Source: Megaustenia siamemsis
Lineage: Eukaryota > Mollusca > Gastropoda > Stylommatophora > Ariophantidae
Length of the DNA stretch: 64,000 bases
NCBI GenBank assembly: GCA_032433765.1
Contig: JAVIAB010000092.1
Span: 62,992,493-63,056,492, forward strand
Direction: 5' to 3'
A program made the translations under genes and the position numbers. Positions 24,401-39,400 of this stretch are shown one piece after another. Each line of letters starts with the position of its first letter. Within the stretch, counting starts at the first letter, position 1. Below the pieces are notes generated by a model that saw only the letters and a list, made by a program, of their open reading frames with translations, had not been told where the DNA came from and made no database searches.

Positions 24401-27400
24401 TCTTTAGTAAAAATATGTTCCCAATTCTTACACTCTCTTATACAATAATACTGGTTCTACATTTTAGTCTACTGTCACATATATATTTGAACTGATTCAT
24501 TCTGCCTTTTGTAACATCAAAATTCAGCAGTGTGAAGTTATATTGGTATTTATACCATCTCTATGACACTTTGAAAGTCCGCATCAGCATTGTGTGATCT
24601 GAGAAAATATGCACCAACATCTGACTATGATGACATTGAAATCAGTGGAATGGAAAAGACCACTTGAACTACTTGCATGTTACATTAACATATTATAGTC
24701 CGTTCAGAAATTCGTAATCACACCTGAATTAGTTTTGTGTGATAACCGCTTGTTATTTTGGTTTCAAAATTTGCATGCAATCTCAGAATATTGATGATGT
24801 TATAGAAATATTTTTTGCTCTGAGAAATTTGATCTAGTCTAAAAGTTTTTTTCTTTAGGCTATATTAAATTCACCCTGTTCGAATTTGACACCATTTTAG
24901 GATATATACATTAATTTGGTGCAGTCGTTCACGTAAAATAGTTTGGCTATTGCAGAAACACTAACTTCAGGAAAAATCCTGTGCACAAAACTGAATTGTT
25001 ATTGAACGACATGACGCACCACGGCCTTGGCATTAATTAGCGAAGGGAAGGCGTATCTTTATTAATTTTGTGAAGACTCAGTAGACAATTTGTTGACTTT
25101 AAATACCAACATTTATATCTAAATTACAATGAGTTTGAAATGCAAATTTATAACTATGCAAAAGGTTACTTTTTTACTATATCAGCAATTGTAACCAATT
25201 GAATTCATTGTTTGCAAATACACATAGCGAACAACACCCACAATTAAGCACTATGTAGATACGCCTCTGACAAGAATTGCAGTAAACTGGAAAATTTAAC
25301 ACGATTACTGTAAACTCTAAAATTTGAATCAACTTGTGTGATATCGTCATAAAAGATCAAAGGAATTCGCTGATGTGCAAAATCTGTTGTGTTTGTGGAA
25401 TAAAAAATACCAAAATCTTTGCGTCATCAATATTCTAAGATTGCATGCAAATTTTGAAACCAAAATAACAAGCGGTTATCACGCAAAACTAATTCAGGTG
25501 TGATTATGGATTTATGAACGGACTATAGTAATACTCATAAACATCTTTCATCCAAAGCATCACCCAGAAATTAAGCTTGGTACAGTTGTCATAATCAGAT
25601 AAACTATGTGGTGGTTAAAAACATCATTCTAGTGTTTACATTGCAAGAACAAGAAACTTCTGGAGACAGATGTAGGTAATGACCAAAAATCTGGTGTTGA
25701 TGACACTTTAATTACATATGAAAACAGCCGTAAAATAAGTCAATGCTAGACTAATATTTTTTAATTGGGAAATTAGGAAACATCAAAGTTGTGGAGGTGT
25801 TTAAAGCCATGATAAGAAGCAAATGTGTTCTGATATAAATAATAGTCTGATATAGTAGATTATACATGTATTAGTATAATTAAATCTGCCATTATTGAAA
25901 CAGCAATAAAGATTCATGCAATCTATCATTACCAAGAAACCATGAATATCAACTGATATTCTTGATATATGTGATGAAAGAAGAAAGTTGAAGATAGTAA
26001 AAAAAAACCAAAAGAAGATGAAAGTAAATATCAAACTTTAAATAAATTAATTTAAAAAGGAAGCTAAAGAAAACTGGATAACAACAGACACAGAGAACAA
26101 TCTAGCTCTAAACTGCAAAAGAAAGCATATCAACTGGTCAAGATCCTATAGCAACAAGGAGTTATCTGTCGATAATTATATTATCAAAGACAGGTAGTTG
26201 CTTAACTCAGAATGAATACATTATCAAATGCTGGATGGAATACTGCTCTGTAATCAACAACTACAAACCTGCTGGAGACATAGGTACAAGCAGTGAAAAA
26301 TATCCTATCTTAACAGATGCCCTAAATAAAGAAAAAGCAGACTTGGACACTAGCCAACTGAACTTATACAGCCAGACCTTGACTTATGATCTTTCATTTT
26401 ATACTTTTTCTGAGTTATAACACAAGAGCACACCATTGGGAATATTGACAGGAATTACTGTGAATCTATTAGCAGATGTTGAGCAGGAAGAATAACCTGT
26501 GCAGAAGCCCAAAAAGTTTACAATAAAAAAATTGGCTGAGACATTCTTGTCCATCACAAATGGAATGCACATGCTAGAAGAGATGGCCTAGGATATCATA
26601 TTCCACTTTAGACTTACGATATTTTTAAAATTTACAATGAGTTTTTCATGTGAGTTTTCCTGTGTAACCCCATTGCAAGTTGAGAAATGACTGTACATGA
26701 CGAGGTATGCTCAACACAATAACAAACATATAAGCAATAAAATTTGACAACAGATGTCTGGCCCACATCATGGATATAGTCCCAACTTCCCCATTCTAGA
26801 GGTAATTTACAACTCTGTGAAAATGGAATATTATCGTAAGAGTATCGTATATGAAGATTATCAGAAATGTTTATGCTCAAAATAATCCTCAACACACTGA
26901 AAGCACAAGTACATTAAGTCAGTTATAGCTGAAAAACAAGCTGAATTATGACTAGAAAGAAATACGATAGAACAAATCTTTGTGTGAATAGTATCTTCAC
27001 AATAAATAATAAAGATTTGTATTAGGTGTTTAAGGACATGACAGAGTTTCACATGAAACACTGAGCATTCATAAAGAAATATAACATCAACAACAAAACA
27101 GCAGTTACATGAACATTCCAATGATGCGATGTTTGCAAATAGTTAATAGGACAAATGGTCTCTAATGGTCATGGGAGTGAGACAAGGATGCTTGTTCTGC
27201 TCAACTGATCAAATAGTTACAGTTCATGGTGTAAAAAAAGTGCCCTCCATGCTTTGCTAGGCGTATGGGGAATATGGTGTTAGTGACCATATTTTTCTAT
27301 GACCAGGCACATTTTTGGGTGATGTGGTCGGTAACACACCAAGCCGCCTTTACTTCCCAGAAAAATATCTGGTACCCATTTTTAGAGGCTGGGTGAACCT

Positions 27401-30400
27401 CGGAGCCTAGTCAGTCCGAAAAAAATCTGCCACTGCTGGGGATCAAATCAGGACCCTTCAAGAAACAACCAAAACCTACAAGAACTAGCAGCAAATCATC
27501 ATTTGTGAAAACTATGACTTCTACTTATGTGCCATCTTGAGTCTGAGAGAAATTAACAATGTGCTGCATCATGTACTGTATGTAAACAGGATTGCTTCCT
27601 TCTCTCTATCTCTTTATCATTTGTTATATCCTTATATTTTAACTATTTTTTCAGTAGATCATAAAACTCCTAAATTAAATAACTCAAAATTTGTTGAAGG
27701 ATAACATTAGAAATAGGTTGTAAATATTCTGGGCTGAATTGAAATTAGGCTTCAATGAAATAGAAGAGGATATGTACAAGTCACAAATCTAAACAGGCTG
27801 AGTGGTCTAGAGGTTAGAGGTCAGCCTCTGGACAAGAAGGACATGGTTTCAAATTCCACCACAGGGGCTGTGAATTTGTCAAAATTTGAATCTGTGATTT
27901 CTTATGGCATTACTCTCCCCTAGTCTCTAGATCTGATGTCTAGCTCTCTCGAAAAACAGTGAAAAACAGGTACACTTGTGTACATTAAAGAACCCTTGGT
28001 AGTTAAAATTAGAGAAGAGTAGACCAGAAATGAGAGTGCTGCACAGAAAAAAATTTGTTAAGCAAATCTACCCATGCCAAAAACCGGTGTGTCAAGCTTA
28101 AAGGTGCAAATATCACAACTTTGCTGTAAACTAGTGACATAATGCATCCATACCTTCTTTAATGGGTAAACATTAAGAAGAAAAATAGCTGAATATTTAT
28201 TACTAGTTACCTGAAGGTAGAAGATAGAGTATATAAGTGTTGCTTTATGACATAATATGACCACTTTATTGACAAAGGCAAAGGTGTAATACTGTGAAAT
28301 CTTTCTTATATTAAATCCTTGTAGCATTATTTGCTATGAAACTACCACTATTTTTAGTCTTCTAATAAATCTTTCATGCTTTGGTTCATTTCAATGTCAT
28401 GTTCTTATTATGATCTTAATGTATTACATTGGCATTAAAAAATGCTTCTTGGGCTTAGAGCCAAACTGAAAATGAATGTTACCCATTCTTCTGGTTAGCA
28501 AATCTGGAGATTAAATTCATTCACAGTCCACCGTAACAATTTATTAAAACACTTTTGAAGTGCCTAAATCTATGTAATCCTCTAGATTATTTAATTCATT
28601 GTATTTTAAAGCAGTATGGAAAACTCAATAATTTAATTGAAAGGTAAAGTAATAAATGCCAACTATGAGGCTACAAATCTTAAAACGCTGCCTAGTTTTT
28701 TTCAGCAATAACGTGACTCTGGTTGTTGTATAATATTAAAGTTGAACCACCAAATCGAATGCTATAAATGAGTTTTAAGAAATTGTAATCTTTTTTGATA
28801 GTGTACAGACATGCACATATGCATGCACCTCTTTTTATAACATTTTTTTTTTACATTTATTCGATCTTTACTGTGTTAAAATCAACAATAAATTTATTGA
28901 CGGTTTACACCACCTCATTATTTTTTAAGACGCTATAAAATCCCCAAATAAATATTTCTTATGATCAGCTTAAGTAACTTTTTGATTAGAAATATTAAAG
29001 TATAATTTAATTTGAATGAATAAAAATTTTTTTAAATTACATTTTACTTTTAAAAAAATTAATGAAAGATTACACAATCATTTATCTGAAACCTTGTTTA
29101 GGCAAACCCATAATCAAAAATGTATTTTTAAAATTGTTGGTAAAATAACATTATCTATTTCCTACAATACATTCTTTTATTAACTATTTTTTTAGTATTT
29201 GACAATATTGTTGTTCTTTGACCATCTTTATTATTTAGCAGTTCCTCATCCTACTTACATGTCCTTTGCAGAACGTTGCAATCACCACAGCCCATCTGAA
29301 AGAATTTCTGTCTCTAGCCAGATCTGCCTCTTCTTCTGCTGTCTAGTTCAGGGTCTCCTTAATGTCTTGAAACCACCTTATTTTTGGCTATCATGATTTC
29401 TTGACAGTCTGCATTCTGTAGTTTGCTGTTGTTTTATGATTGGTTCTGACCACTTAAACCTTAGGTCCCTGTTGTGCCTTGAGACTGATAACAGGCCATT
29501 CTAGTGCTTGCCTTCAAGGCCATTGTTGACTGAGTCGATCCTCCGCCCTTTTTGTCAGCAGCTGCGTATATTATAGAAGGAAAACTTCCTTCCTTTAACT
29601 TCTCCTCTGTAGTTTAGTCCACCAGCTAAGGCTGTTGTCCAGAGGGTGGTGCTACCATGCATAAACATACACAAGGAGCCATATGTGGATTGGAAAGGAG
29701 TGTGGGAACCAAATAAGAACCAGGGTCATCCCAGAGTATGTGGCTGCCTCTTGCCATAAGGTATTATCTCTGCACACTCCTACCCTACCTCCTTTTAAGC
29801 AGTTAAATACAAAAAAAGATGTTTGTATTTGTGCTACATTGTCACATCACTTCAAATTCCAACTGTTTTCACTTCTGATGTTTTCTTGGGAGTTGGGAGT
29901 ATAAGTCATAAAAAAAACTACTCTATGACATGTGTAACAGTGGACACATATCCAAAGATCTACTAAAATCTATCTTTGTAGCCAAGAAGTTTGACAAGGT
30001 TGTGTTCTGTCGCCACATTTATTCTCACTTTACAACAAAAATATTATGAGGTCAATAGTAGACAAAGGAATTGAAGTCAACGGTGAAAACATAATCAATT
30101 TGCAAAATGCGGATAATAGTCTTAATAGTAGAGATGGAGAATGAACTATAAGAATAATAGTAAAAGAAAGCAACAAGAAAGGTCTCAGTCTGAATAGTAA
30201 GAAAACATAAGTAATGGTCATATCGCATATTGAAGAAACAATCATCACCATCATGCAGCATAAAAATAAACAGGACAAATCTGAAACAAATGCAATGCAT
30301 CTTATTCTTGGGCACAATAATAACATCAGATGGAAGATGCACCACAGAAATGAAAAGCAGAATAGCTCAGGCCAAAATAGCATTTCAGAAAATGAATAAT

Positions 30401-33400
30401 ATCTTATGCAACAAGTGTGTATCAATAGAAGTGAGAAAGAAAGTTCATTGGTGCTATATAGAGCCAATTCTGACATATGGAAACGAATAATAGACAGTAT
30501 ACAGACAAATGAAAAGATGATTAGAGGCTACAGAGTTGGGATTTCTCAGAAGAATGTTGAAAGTTCTCTGAACAGCTGAAAAGATCAACGAGGACATTCT
30601 CAAAGAGGCCAACACAATAAAGGGAGCTCTTAAAAAGCATTAGAAAGAAAGACACCTACATTTTTCTGGCATATCATGAGAATAGGAAAGTTAAATACTT
30701 GGTTACAACTGGCAAAATACAGGAAAAAAGAGATCGTGGACAAGAGAGAAGATACTAGACAACTTGGTGCCATGGCATAGAAAACAATCCAGAAGAGAAT
30801 TGATATGATGCACTATAGATAGAATATAATGGAAGGACATTATTACCTACACCAACTGGTATGCCACATGTTGATGTTTTGTTGATTTTTCTAATTGTTA
30901 GAAGATTTTCCAGATCATGCACTTTAAATATGCAACTATTGTTTTGCCTGTCATTTCAATATTGCAGAAATATAACGAAAATACTGTAAAAATATGAAGA
31001 TTCAATAATCATTATGTAGCTTCAGAAATAATTTATTTGTTGTACATGAATTGGTCATGGTTTTCTATGTGGGCAGACATTATTTATCTAATCTAACTTT
31101 TTCACTGCTATTATCTTTTACAAATAATATTTCTTGAAACATTTAATATATTTTTAGATCTCATGAAATTTGTGGCATTTTTATTAAAAGCCTTTTTAGT
31201 TTGCCTGTGAAAGTTAACTATTCGTATCTGTCAATGGCAAGGTTTTCTCACTATATTCTTTATTTAAATAAATTAGTCTCAATGTAATTTGAATTTAATT
31301 TCAAAAGAGTTTTTATATTAAGTAGTAATTTTAAAAAGGATGATTTTGTATTTTCCTCTATTTAATCATCATTGATTAATTACAGTTTTTAATTCTAATA
31401 TTTGTTTTGAGTCATAGTAGTCTGTCCTTTCTGAAATAAAAAAAATTGTGGAAAACATTCAAAACAATTTACTGTGCATGTTACTGGAGATGTGCCAGTC
31501 ATTTTATATTTTCGTGATGGCATTGGTAAAAATGAATGGTGAAAAGTGAACTTTTTTGCATGTTGTTGCATTCTAAAAACATGAGACATATGTGAAATGA
31601 TATTATGGATTAGGAGAGTTTTTACCCAACTATCACTTTTCATAAACATTATCATCTACAAAAAAAGACATAATATGAAATGCAGTTAAGTTTATTTAAC
31701 TTATGAACTAAACTCTGAAGATTAGAGCAATAGGACACACAAATAAAACTAATTTTGATAAAGATCAATTTGTGGATGTGTCAACTGAGCTTAATATTGA
31801 TTGATTTTAATATTTTATTATAATCATTTAGTCTAAAAAAATAGGTTTAACTGTGCACTTCAAAATAAAGAATAGGAGAAACGGAGAAACACTGAAAAAT
31901 ATTGAATAAATTAAAAATAGAATGGATTTCCAGTGTTAAAGTTCTGTTAGTACTTCATCATCATCATCGAGTGCCCTCTCCGCATCGAAGGTTGGCTACC
32001 ATGGAGCGCCATTCCACTCTGTCTCTTGCTTTGATGGTGCAGATTGCCTTAGGCTGACTTGTCCATCTTTTGATGTTACTCGTCCATGTTAGTCTTGGTC
32101 TGCCTCTGCCTCTTTTACCTTGTATTTTCCCTTCTAATATTACTTTTATTAGACTGTTGTGTCTTTTAACATGACCAAAAAATTTCATTTGTCTTGCTCT
32201 AATTGTGTTTAGTAGTTCTTTTTTCATTTTTAGTTGTTTTAAAACTTCTTCGTTTGTTTTCTTTTCTTTCCATCCAATTCTACCTATTCTTCTATAAATC
32301 CACATTTCAACTTAGTACTTAGAAATTGTTATCTGCAGGACTGTGAAATGAAAAAAAAAATTCTTTCTGCATGTTTAAATCTTAACTTATCCACATTCTT
32401 CATCTGTGGTGGTAAGAAAAACAAGACAAGGAAGATTACAGTAAATGTTAATAAGTTTTGGTGGTATTATTCTCTTATAGACTGCACATACCTTCTGTAC
32501 AAATTATGATAAAGAATCAACATCACTACATTCCTTGCAAAATCATAGGTGCTCAATCTTTTTAGGAGACACTAAAGTATATGGGTTTTGATGATTTAAA
32601 TGGAGCGCCGGTTGTATCATGTACCTCAAACATTCAAAATTATGACAGTAGAATTTTTTTTCAGGTAATGCCTAAAAAGAGGAAGACCCAGGGAGACACT
32701 GGGAAGAACATTGATGAGAGAGGCAAGAGCAACAGGATTCGGCTCCCTCAACGAGATAGAGCTGCTTGCACAGAACAGAGACAAATGGCGAGATTTGATA
32801 AAAAATCTTTAAAAGAAAACTGCTAAAACAAAAATTCAGATATGAGAAGGTGTATCTTGGTCTACGCCCTATGGGCCGGCAACGGCTCGAAAGGTCAATA
32901 GATAGACAGATAGAATGCCTAAAAGCATTTTTACAATAGCGGCTTGTTAAACCTCTGATCAACGGTTCTATACCAAGCGGGAGAAAAACAAATCCTCCAT
33001 CTTGGATCCAACCAGAAACGATTCCGATGAGGAGAGATAATAACTGAATAACAAAGCAAGCCTCATGTGGGAAACAACAGGAAAGAGAAAAAGAGGCCAA
33101 CCGAGAGAGACACTGATAAGAACATTGATAAGAGAGGCAAGAGCAGCAGGAATCGGCTCTCTCAATGAGATAGAGTTGCTTGCACAGAACTGAGACAGAT
33201 GGCGAGATTTGATAAAATATCTTTACAAGGATTGAAAACTGCTAGAATAAAAATTTAGATAAGAGAAAGAATATCTGGGTCTATGCCCTATGGGCCGGCT
33301 ATGGCTCGAAAGGTCAATAGATAGATAGATAAGGCCAAGAAGACTTTAGGCAAAGAAGCAAAGACAAAGTGATAAAAATTGTGGGTTATATTGCTACCAA

Positions 33401-36400
33401 GTTATAAGATTATTAAAATAAATAACTTCCTTCATTGTTTCCAATTACAGGTGGTTGCATATTTGCCTTATCAACTGTAAATATGATGTGGGTATGTTAT
33501 TCTATGAGTAATGTTTTGTAAGAATTTGTTGATCCATTGGTTAGAATTAAGTGTATGACATCTTCCAGTGGAGCAAATATTCTATGATTTTAAGTGTTTT
33601 ACAAATGGTATAGGTTTATTATGCATTACACCTGAACTAACTGACAGAGCTTTCAGAATTATTTGTGTTGCAGTTCATTGTGAACTCTATACTCTGATGG
33701 TATTTGAGACATTTGGAAGAAATATTCCAACAATCTTACAATTATGTTTCCATAATAATTATAGTAAATATGACTTAAATTGTGCAGTAACATCTCAACA
33801 TGCACAAGAATAAAAGTGATAATTAATTTTTCATAAATTGTTTATGGTTTTTTCTTTCATTTATATATTTTATGTAAGTTTATAAGTTTTCAGTTTATAT
33901 ATTTCCTGAAGCATAGTTTAAATCAGTCACATATTTTAATTATGTCACAATTATTTTATTGCTATCAAAATAATATCTGTCTGCTGTTCATTTGAGCCAA
34001 AGACAACACATCACGCTGAAATTCTAGACACTTCATCTTCAATGATCTTTGACATTAAGTGTCTTCGTACAGTATTCTCATTGAGTCTCACCACATGTCC
34101 CTGTTCTGGGTGAGCTTCTCAACCTCTACAAGGAAGCTGATACCTACTGTTGTTGCCTCTTGCCTCAGTATTCTTCCAAGTTGTTTTTTAGGCATGGCTC
34201 TTTTCTTTTTGCCTGCTGTTTCTCATTTGAGACATTGATGACTTCTCATCACATGGCTGACATACACACACCTACATTTCTTGATTATAAATTATATTGT
34301 TGACTGCATGACCATTTCTCATACATTTGAACTAGTTTTGAATTCATTTCATGTATACAATGTATTTTCATGAGGCATTTTATTTTCAAATGCATATAAT
34401 TTATTATCTGTTTCTTTAGTTGTTTTCTAGCTCTCACTTGCATTAGTAAAGTAGATAATACATTTGATGTGAAAATCCCAAGCTTTTATTTTTGTGCTCT
34501 GTAATTTTGATTTTCATATTTTATCAAGGTTTCTGCAAGTCATTGCTGCCTTTGCTATTCAGATTTTAATAACTTAATTCCTTTTTTTTCTTGTCTCATT
34601 CTTGATCTATGCAACTTCCAAGATATACAAAGTAATCTACATCTTCCACTGCTTTTCCTGCCAGGTATATTTTTCACTTTTTTTTTTTTTTTCTGTATTG
34701 TGTTTGTATTAATATTGATAAGACAATGTTGTCTGAAAAATCAAAGTCCTCTAACTGAGACCCAAGTTATCATTCAATACCTTTGTTACCTGAACAACAT
34801 ATCTGCATTATGAAGTTGATGGCAATACCAAATAATGAGGAAGATAAAATACATAATTGTTTCACCCAGGTTTAAATTTGAAATAGTTCACAGAGTGCTA
34901 GCTAAGTGCAAACTGTCCAAGAGAAGCCTTCATAGATATAGTAATATTCCACAAGAAGTCTCTATGTATACTGTTGATAGCCTCCATTAAGTCAGTAAAG
35001 TTTAGTTTCTGAACCTGAGATTTTCCTTTTTTCAGAATTTTACTCTTTTGCTCTTAATGATACACTTTTTCTCCACTTGTAGATGTCTTTCTTGCTTTCC
35101 ATTTTGTATCGAACATCTTTCTTGCTTTCCATTTTGTATTGAACATTTTCTGCAGGTGTTTTAAGCTATTGTTATTAATGGCTTTTAGCATCCTGGATAG
35201 TATATCATTTTCACCTGCATCACTGTTGTTAGCCATAAGCTGTTTCCTTCATGGTGAAGTTATTAAGAGTGATGTCTAACTGTGATGCTGGTGTGTCAGC
35301 TGTAATATCTGTTAGATGGCTTTGTAGTGGATAATTAAAAATTTCCTTGAAGGTTTTTTGTCACTCATGACTGTTTTATTGGGAGCTGTGATAGCTCAGT
35401 GGTTAGTGAACTGGACTACAAAGGACAAGGGGTAGGGTTCAATCCCAACCAACGGCTTCCGGGTTCACCCAGCCTTAAAATGGGTACCGGATTTTTTTCT
35501 GGGAAAGTAAAGCAGCACGGGCGTAATACCGACCACATTACCCCAAAAATCATGCGCTGAAGGTCTGTAAAATATAGGGTCACTAACACCATATTTCCCT
35601 ATACGCCACTTGGCGTGACGGGGGTACTTTACTTTTACTTTACTATGATTGTGTATTTAGTTGATGTTAATATGGTCCCATATTTATTTGTTTATAACAG
35701 GTGTCCCACTTATTTAAAAGTGTTCATTAGCATCTTTTATTATAAAGAGTTTTACTTTCTGCTGTCATTGCTGCTCCCTCTCCTATATTGCCAGATTATT
35801 TATAGAACTGAGTTTCAGGTTCAAGTTTCTATTTTTGGTCTCATCTTTCAGTTTGAAACTATTTTCTGAGACATTAGTTTCTTGTGTTCACTTTTCAATT
35901 TTAGCTTTATCTTTCCAGTGCATAGTTTACAGTCACTGTTAATATCTACCTCCTCGTATGCTGTTATAGACTTGAAATCAACAGGGATAAAGCAAAAATA
36001 ATGAAAAATAACAATACCTCAGAGGGCATTATATATCTCAATCACCAGGCATTGGAAAAAGTATATGTATATCCTGGTAGTAATGTAGATCAAGAAGGTG
36101 AAACCAAAAAAAATAGATCAGAAGCAGGATAGTAGAAGCAAACATTTTTACAAACCTGAACAAAATATGGAAACAAAAAATAATAAGCAAGAAAACTAAA
36201 CTTAGAATATTCACCTCAAATATATTATCAACACTTACCTATGCATGTGAAAGCTGGAAAACATCAAAATAGATTGAGAAAAAACTAAATGCTTTTGAAG
36301 ACAAATGTGTACGAAAAATACTCTGTGTACAATGAATTCAAGACTAATATTGAAATAGGAGAAATGGCCATGCAACCAAAGATCTCATCTACAAATAAGG

Positions 36401-39400
36401 AAAGAAGATGTGTCAGACTTGTGTTGAGAAGAGACAGCAAAGAATTCCACAACAGACTTTTCTATAGGAAACATCAGAATATAGAAAAAGAGAATGACCT
36501 AAAGAGACACTAAAAAGAACACTTTAAGAAGCAAAGTTGGCAGGCTTAGACTCATTAGATAAGATCAAAGATCTACATCTCACCCAGAATAAAGATTGGT
36601 GGTGAAAAACACTGCAAGCTCAATGCAACATCTAATAGCATGGGAAGGATCACGAATCAAGAAAATGATATTGTCTAACATGTTAGTGCTAAATTGTCTT
36701 CTAGTACATAAGTAGTCATTTTGATTATTATTTCTATCATCAGGAGAGTACCATGTTGTATAGTGTATCTCTTTTTGTGAGAATAATGTTCCACCAATAA
36801 TCAAACCTTCTGTTAAGTATGATTCAATTAATTTTTCTCCATTTTGTCTTGCAATGTTAATTCCTTCTTTTCCCATTGATTTTTCAACTCCTGTGTTGTC
36901 TTTTCCAACTTTGGCATTAAAACCACCAATTACGATATGAATTTTGTATAAACATTTTAATTTACCACTTAATTCTGTTTGATATAAGTTTAATATTGGT
37001 AGTTGTTCTTAATCTTACATCAATATCTTTAATATGTATCCTGTTTTCCCTGCTGGTTGACATGTATCACACAACTAAAGATATTGACAAATATATATAT
37101 ATATATATATATTTAAAGATATTTATATATATAAGCTATTATATACATATATAAGACTATATGTCTGAAAACAATTATTTTATCCTCATATTCTTTCCTT
37201 CCTCATTCGCCTTTCAGTGTCGAGGGAAGACATAGTTTGCAGTCTTTTGCTTTTCTGTTAGTTTCTGCTGCTGTTATGTTTTCTAGTGTTTCTAATATTC
37301 CATCAATCCACATTTTTTATGGTTAACCTTTGAGTCTGGTGTTCTCGTAACATTTATTAAGGGATTGTTGTTTGCGTTTTGATCTTTCTGTTTTATCATG
37401 TGACCAAACCATTTTATTGTTTGTTTCTGTATGTATTCTGTGACAGGAAATATTCCTACCTTTTTTTACCTTTTCTTCATTTCTGATATGTCTCAGGTTG
37501 TTTCCTGTCATAGTACAGTCGAACCTGTCTAAGGCGACCATTCACGGGACTTTCAAAAACTGGTCCCATAGGACAGGTGGTCCTGCCTCACAGGTTTCAC
37601 ATAATAAATAGAGCGATAAAAAATTTTTATCCTAAGCACTATGAAAACTAACCTGCAAATCAGCGTAATCCATGAGTAGAACATAGTGCACATGTCGGTC
37701 TACAATAGCCACTGGTTGGACACTTTTCATAAAACACGATAGTTAAACACACAAAAATAAAACACACATACACAGATTCCACTTATACTGTACATGTATC
37801 ACTTTTGACTTGAAAAAAAATCCAATATGGTAGTCTGTTGTTTGACAGATGAAATAAACGATAAGTTCAATTTTTCTCTCAAGTCCATGATAACGTCTAG
37901 TATGTCAGATCTCCCGTTTGTTATTGAATAGGTGCGCTTTTGACACTGGCCATTTCCTATATTGTGTGTAACACTTTTAAAATCCACAAAAATAATTCAC
38001 TGAGATACTGTACATGTACGTGAATACACTCTAAGCGGGCAATGACTAATTCTTTAGTTAATTCCTGTAATTTATACGGGCACGCAATGGTCTACTCTGG
38101 TCTAGACGGAACCGCGAAGTGATGTCACTTCACGAATCATAGATCTGTGTCTGCCGTGTTTCTCACACCAGTATTGACTGATAAACGTAACACGTCCCAC
38201 TGCAATCTGGGACTCACTAAATACGGGAAAACTTCTACACCTGTAGACACCTGTGTCGATCGTTTATGGCTCCCAGCGAGACGGAGAAGGACTGGCTGGT
38301 CAGTGTATCGTTATCTCGGATTACCCGCGTGTCGTAAACGGGATAAATAACATTGGCGGCGGTTAATTAGCCTGGTCTCTGGTCGCGTCATACGGTGAGC
38401 GCCGTAATCAGTGTTAGCATATAGTAAAAGACTCGGGGAAATTGTAGACCCGGTCCTATAACCAGGGAAACGCTTTAAACAGGTGGTCCTAAGACCAGGT
38501 TCGACTGTATTATTTTATAAACACTTTAAATATTTATGCTTATTTACTTAGGTACATTTTAAATAACACAGGAGCTTAAAAGTACAAGCAACATGTGTCT
38601 ACAATTGACTATTTTTATATCTGTTTAGGTTATCTCTTTTTCATTATATATTTAAAACTTTATATTATCAAAACAATGAAGTCATATTAGTAAAACAGTA
38701 ACTGTGTTCTTGTACTGACAAAGCAGATTTGAATTCATTTGGCAAATTAATTTTATTCTGCATTTCTTCAGGTCTCTAGAAATAGGTACTGGAAGCTTGG
38801 TCTGGGAAAGTAGGATAGGCTGGCTTGATACTGATTACATCATCCTTAAATGTACCATGGTCATTAAAAGATTAGGACACTAACACCACCTGCCATGAGG
38901 CATTACAGCTACTAATTTTATTTTTTTTAAATTATCAAATTGCCTTAAAATGCTCACTTATTTATTATGTATTTCAGTGCGTAGAACAGCCAGGAAATTT
39001 GGCTTCAAAGAAGTTTCAGATGAGGATGACTGGACTCTCTACTGGACAGACTTTTCTGTGGCTCTAGAGAGGGTTATGGATATGAAAAAGTATCAGGTTT
39101 GTTTATTTCTAACAAATATACCAAATATTCCTCAACTATACAAAAGCTCTCCTGTGTGTTACCAGGGCCTCATTATGAGGAAAGTAAAGAATAGTGACAC
39201 CGTGACCTTCCAGGCATGTCATAAGAGGCGACTAAGGAGGTTGATTGATGGCTTGACAAGCTGTCATTGTAAAAAGTATTGTTATGGAAACAGCCATAGA
39301 TTTTAGAAGCAGTGATGCCATTTTGGCACACAAGGTTTCTGTTTTTGAGATTGGGGTTCTGCCCTTTGTGCCGTCTTCGGCTCAAAAGGACAATACAAAA

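Noticed and set aside
33568..33813. 81-codon open frame just after exon 3
   Set aside because: No recognised motif and no splice signals at its edges; lies in an intron.
35380..35460. Possible tRNA gene
   Set aside because: The A and B boxes belong to the SINE S1 head; the sequence does not fold into a full cloverleaf by inspection and it recurs with SINE bodies.
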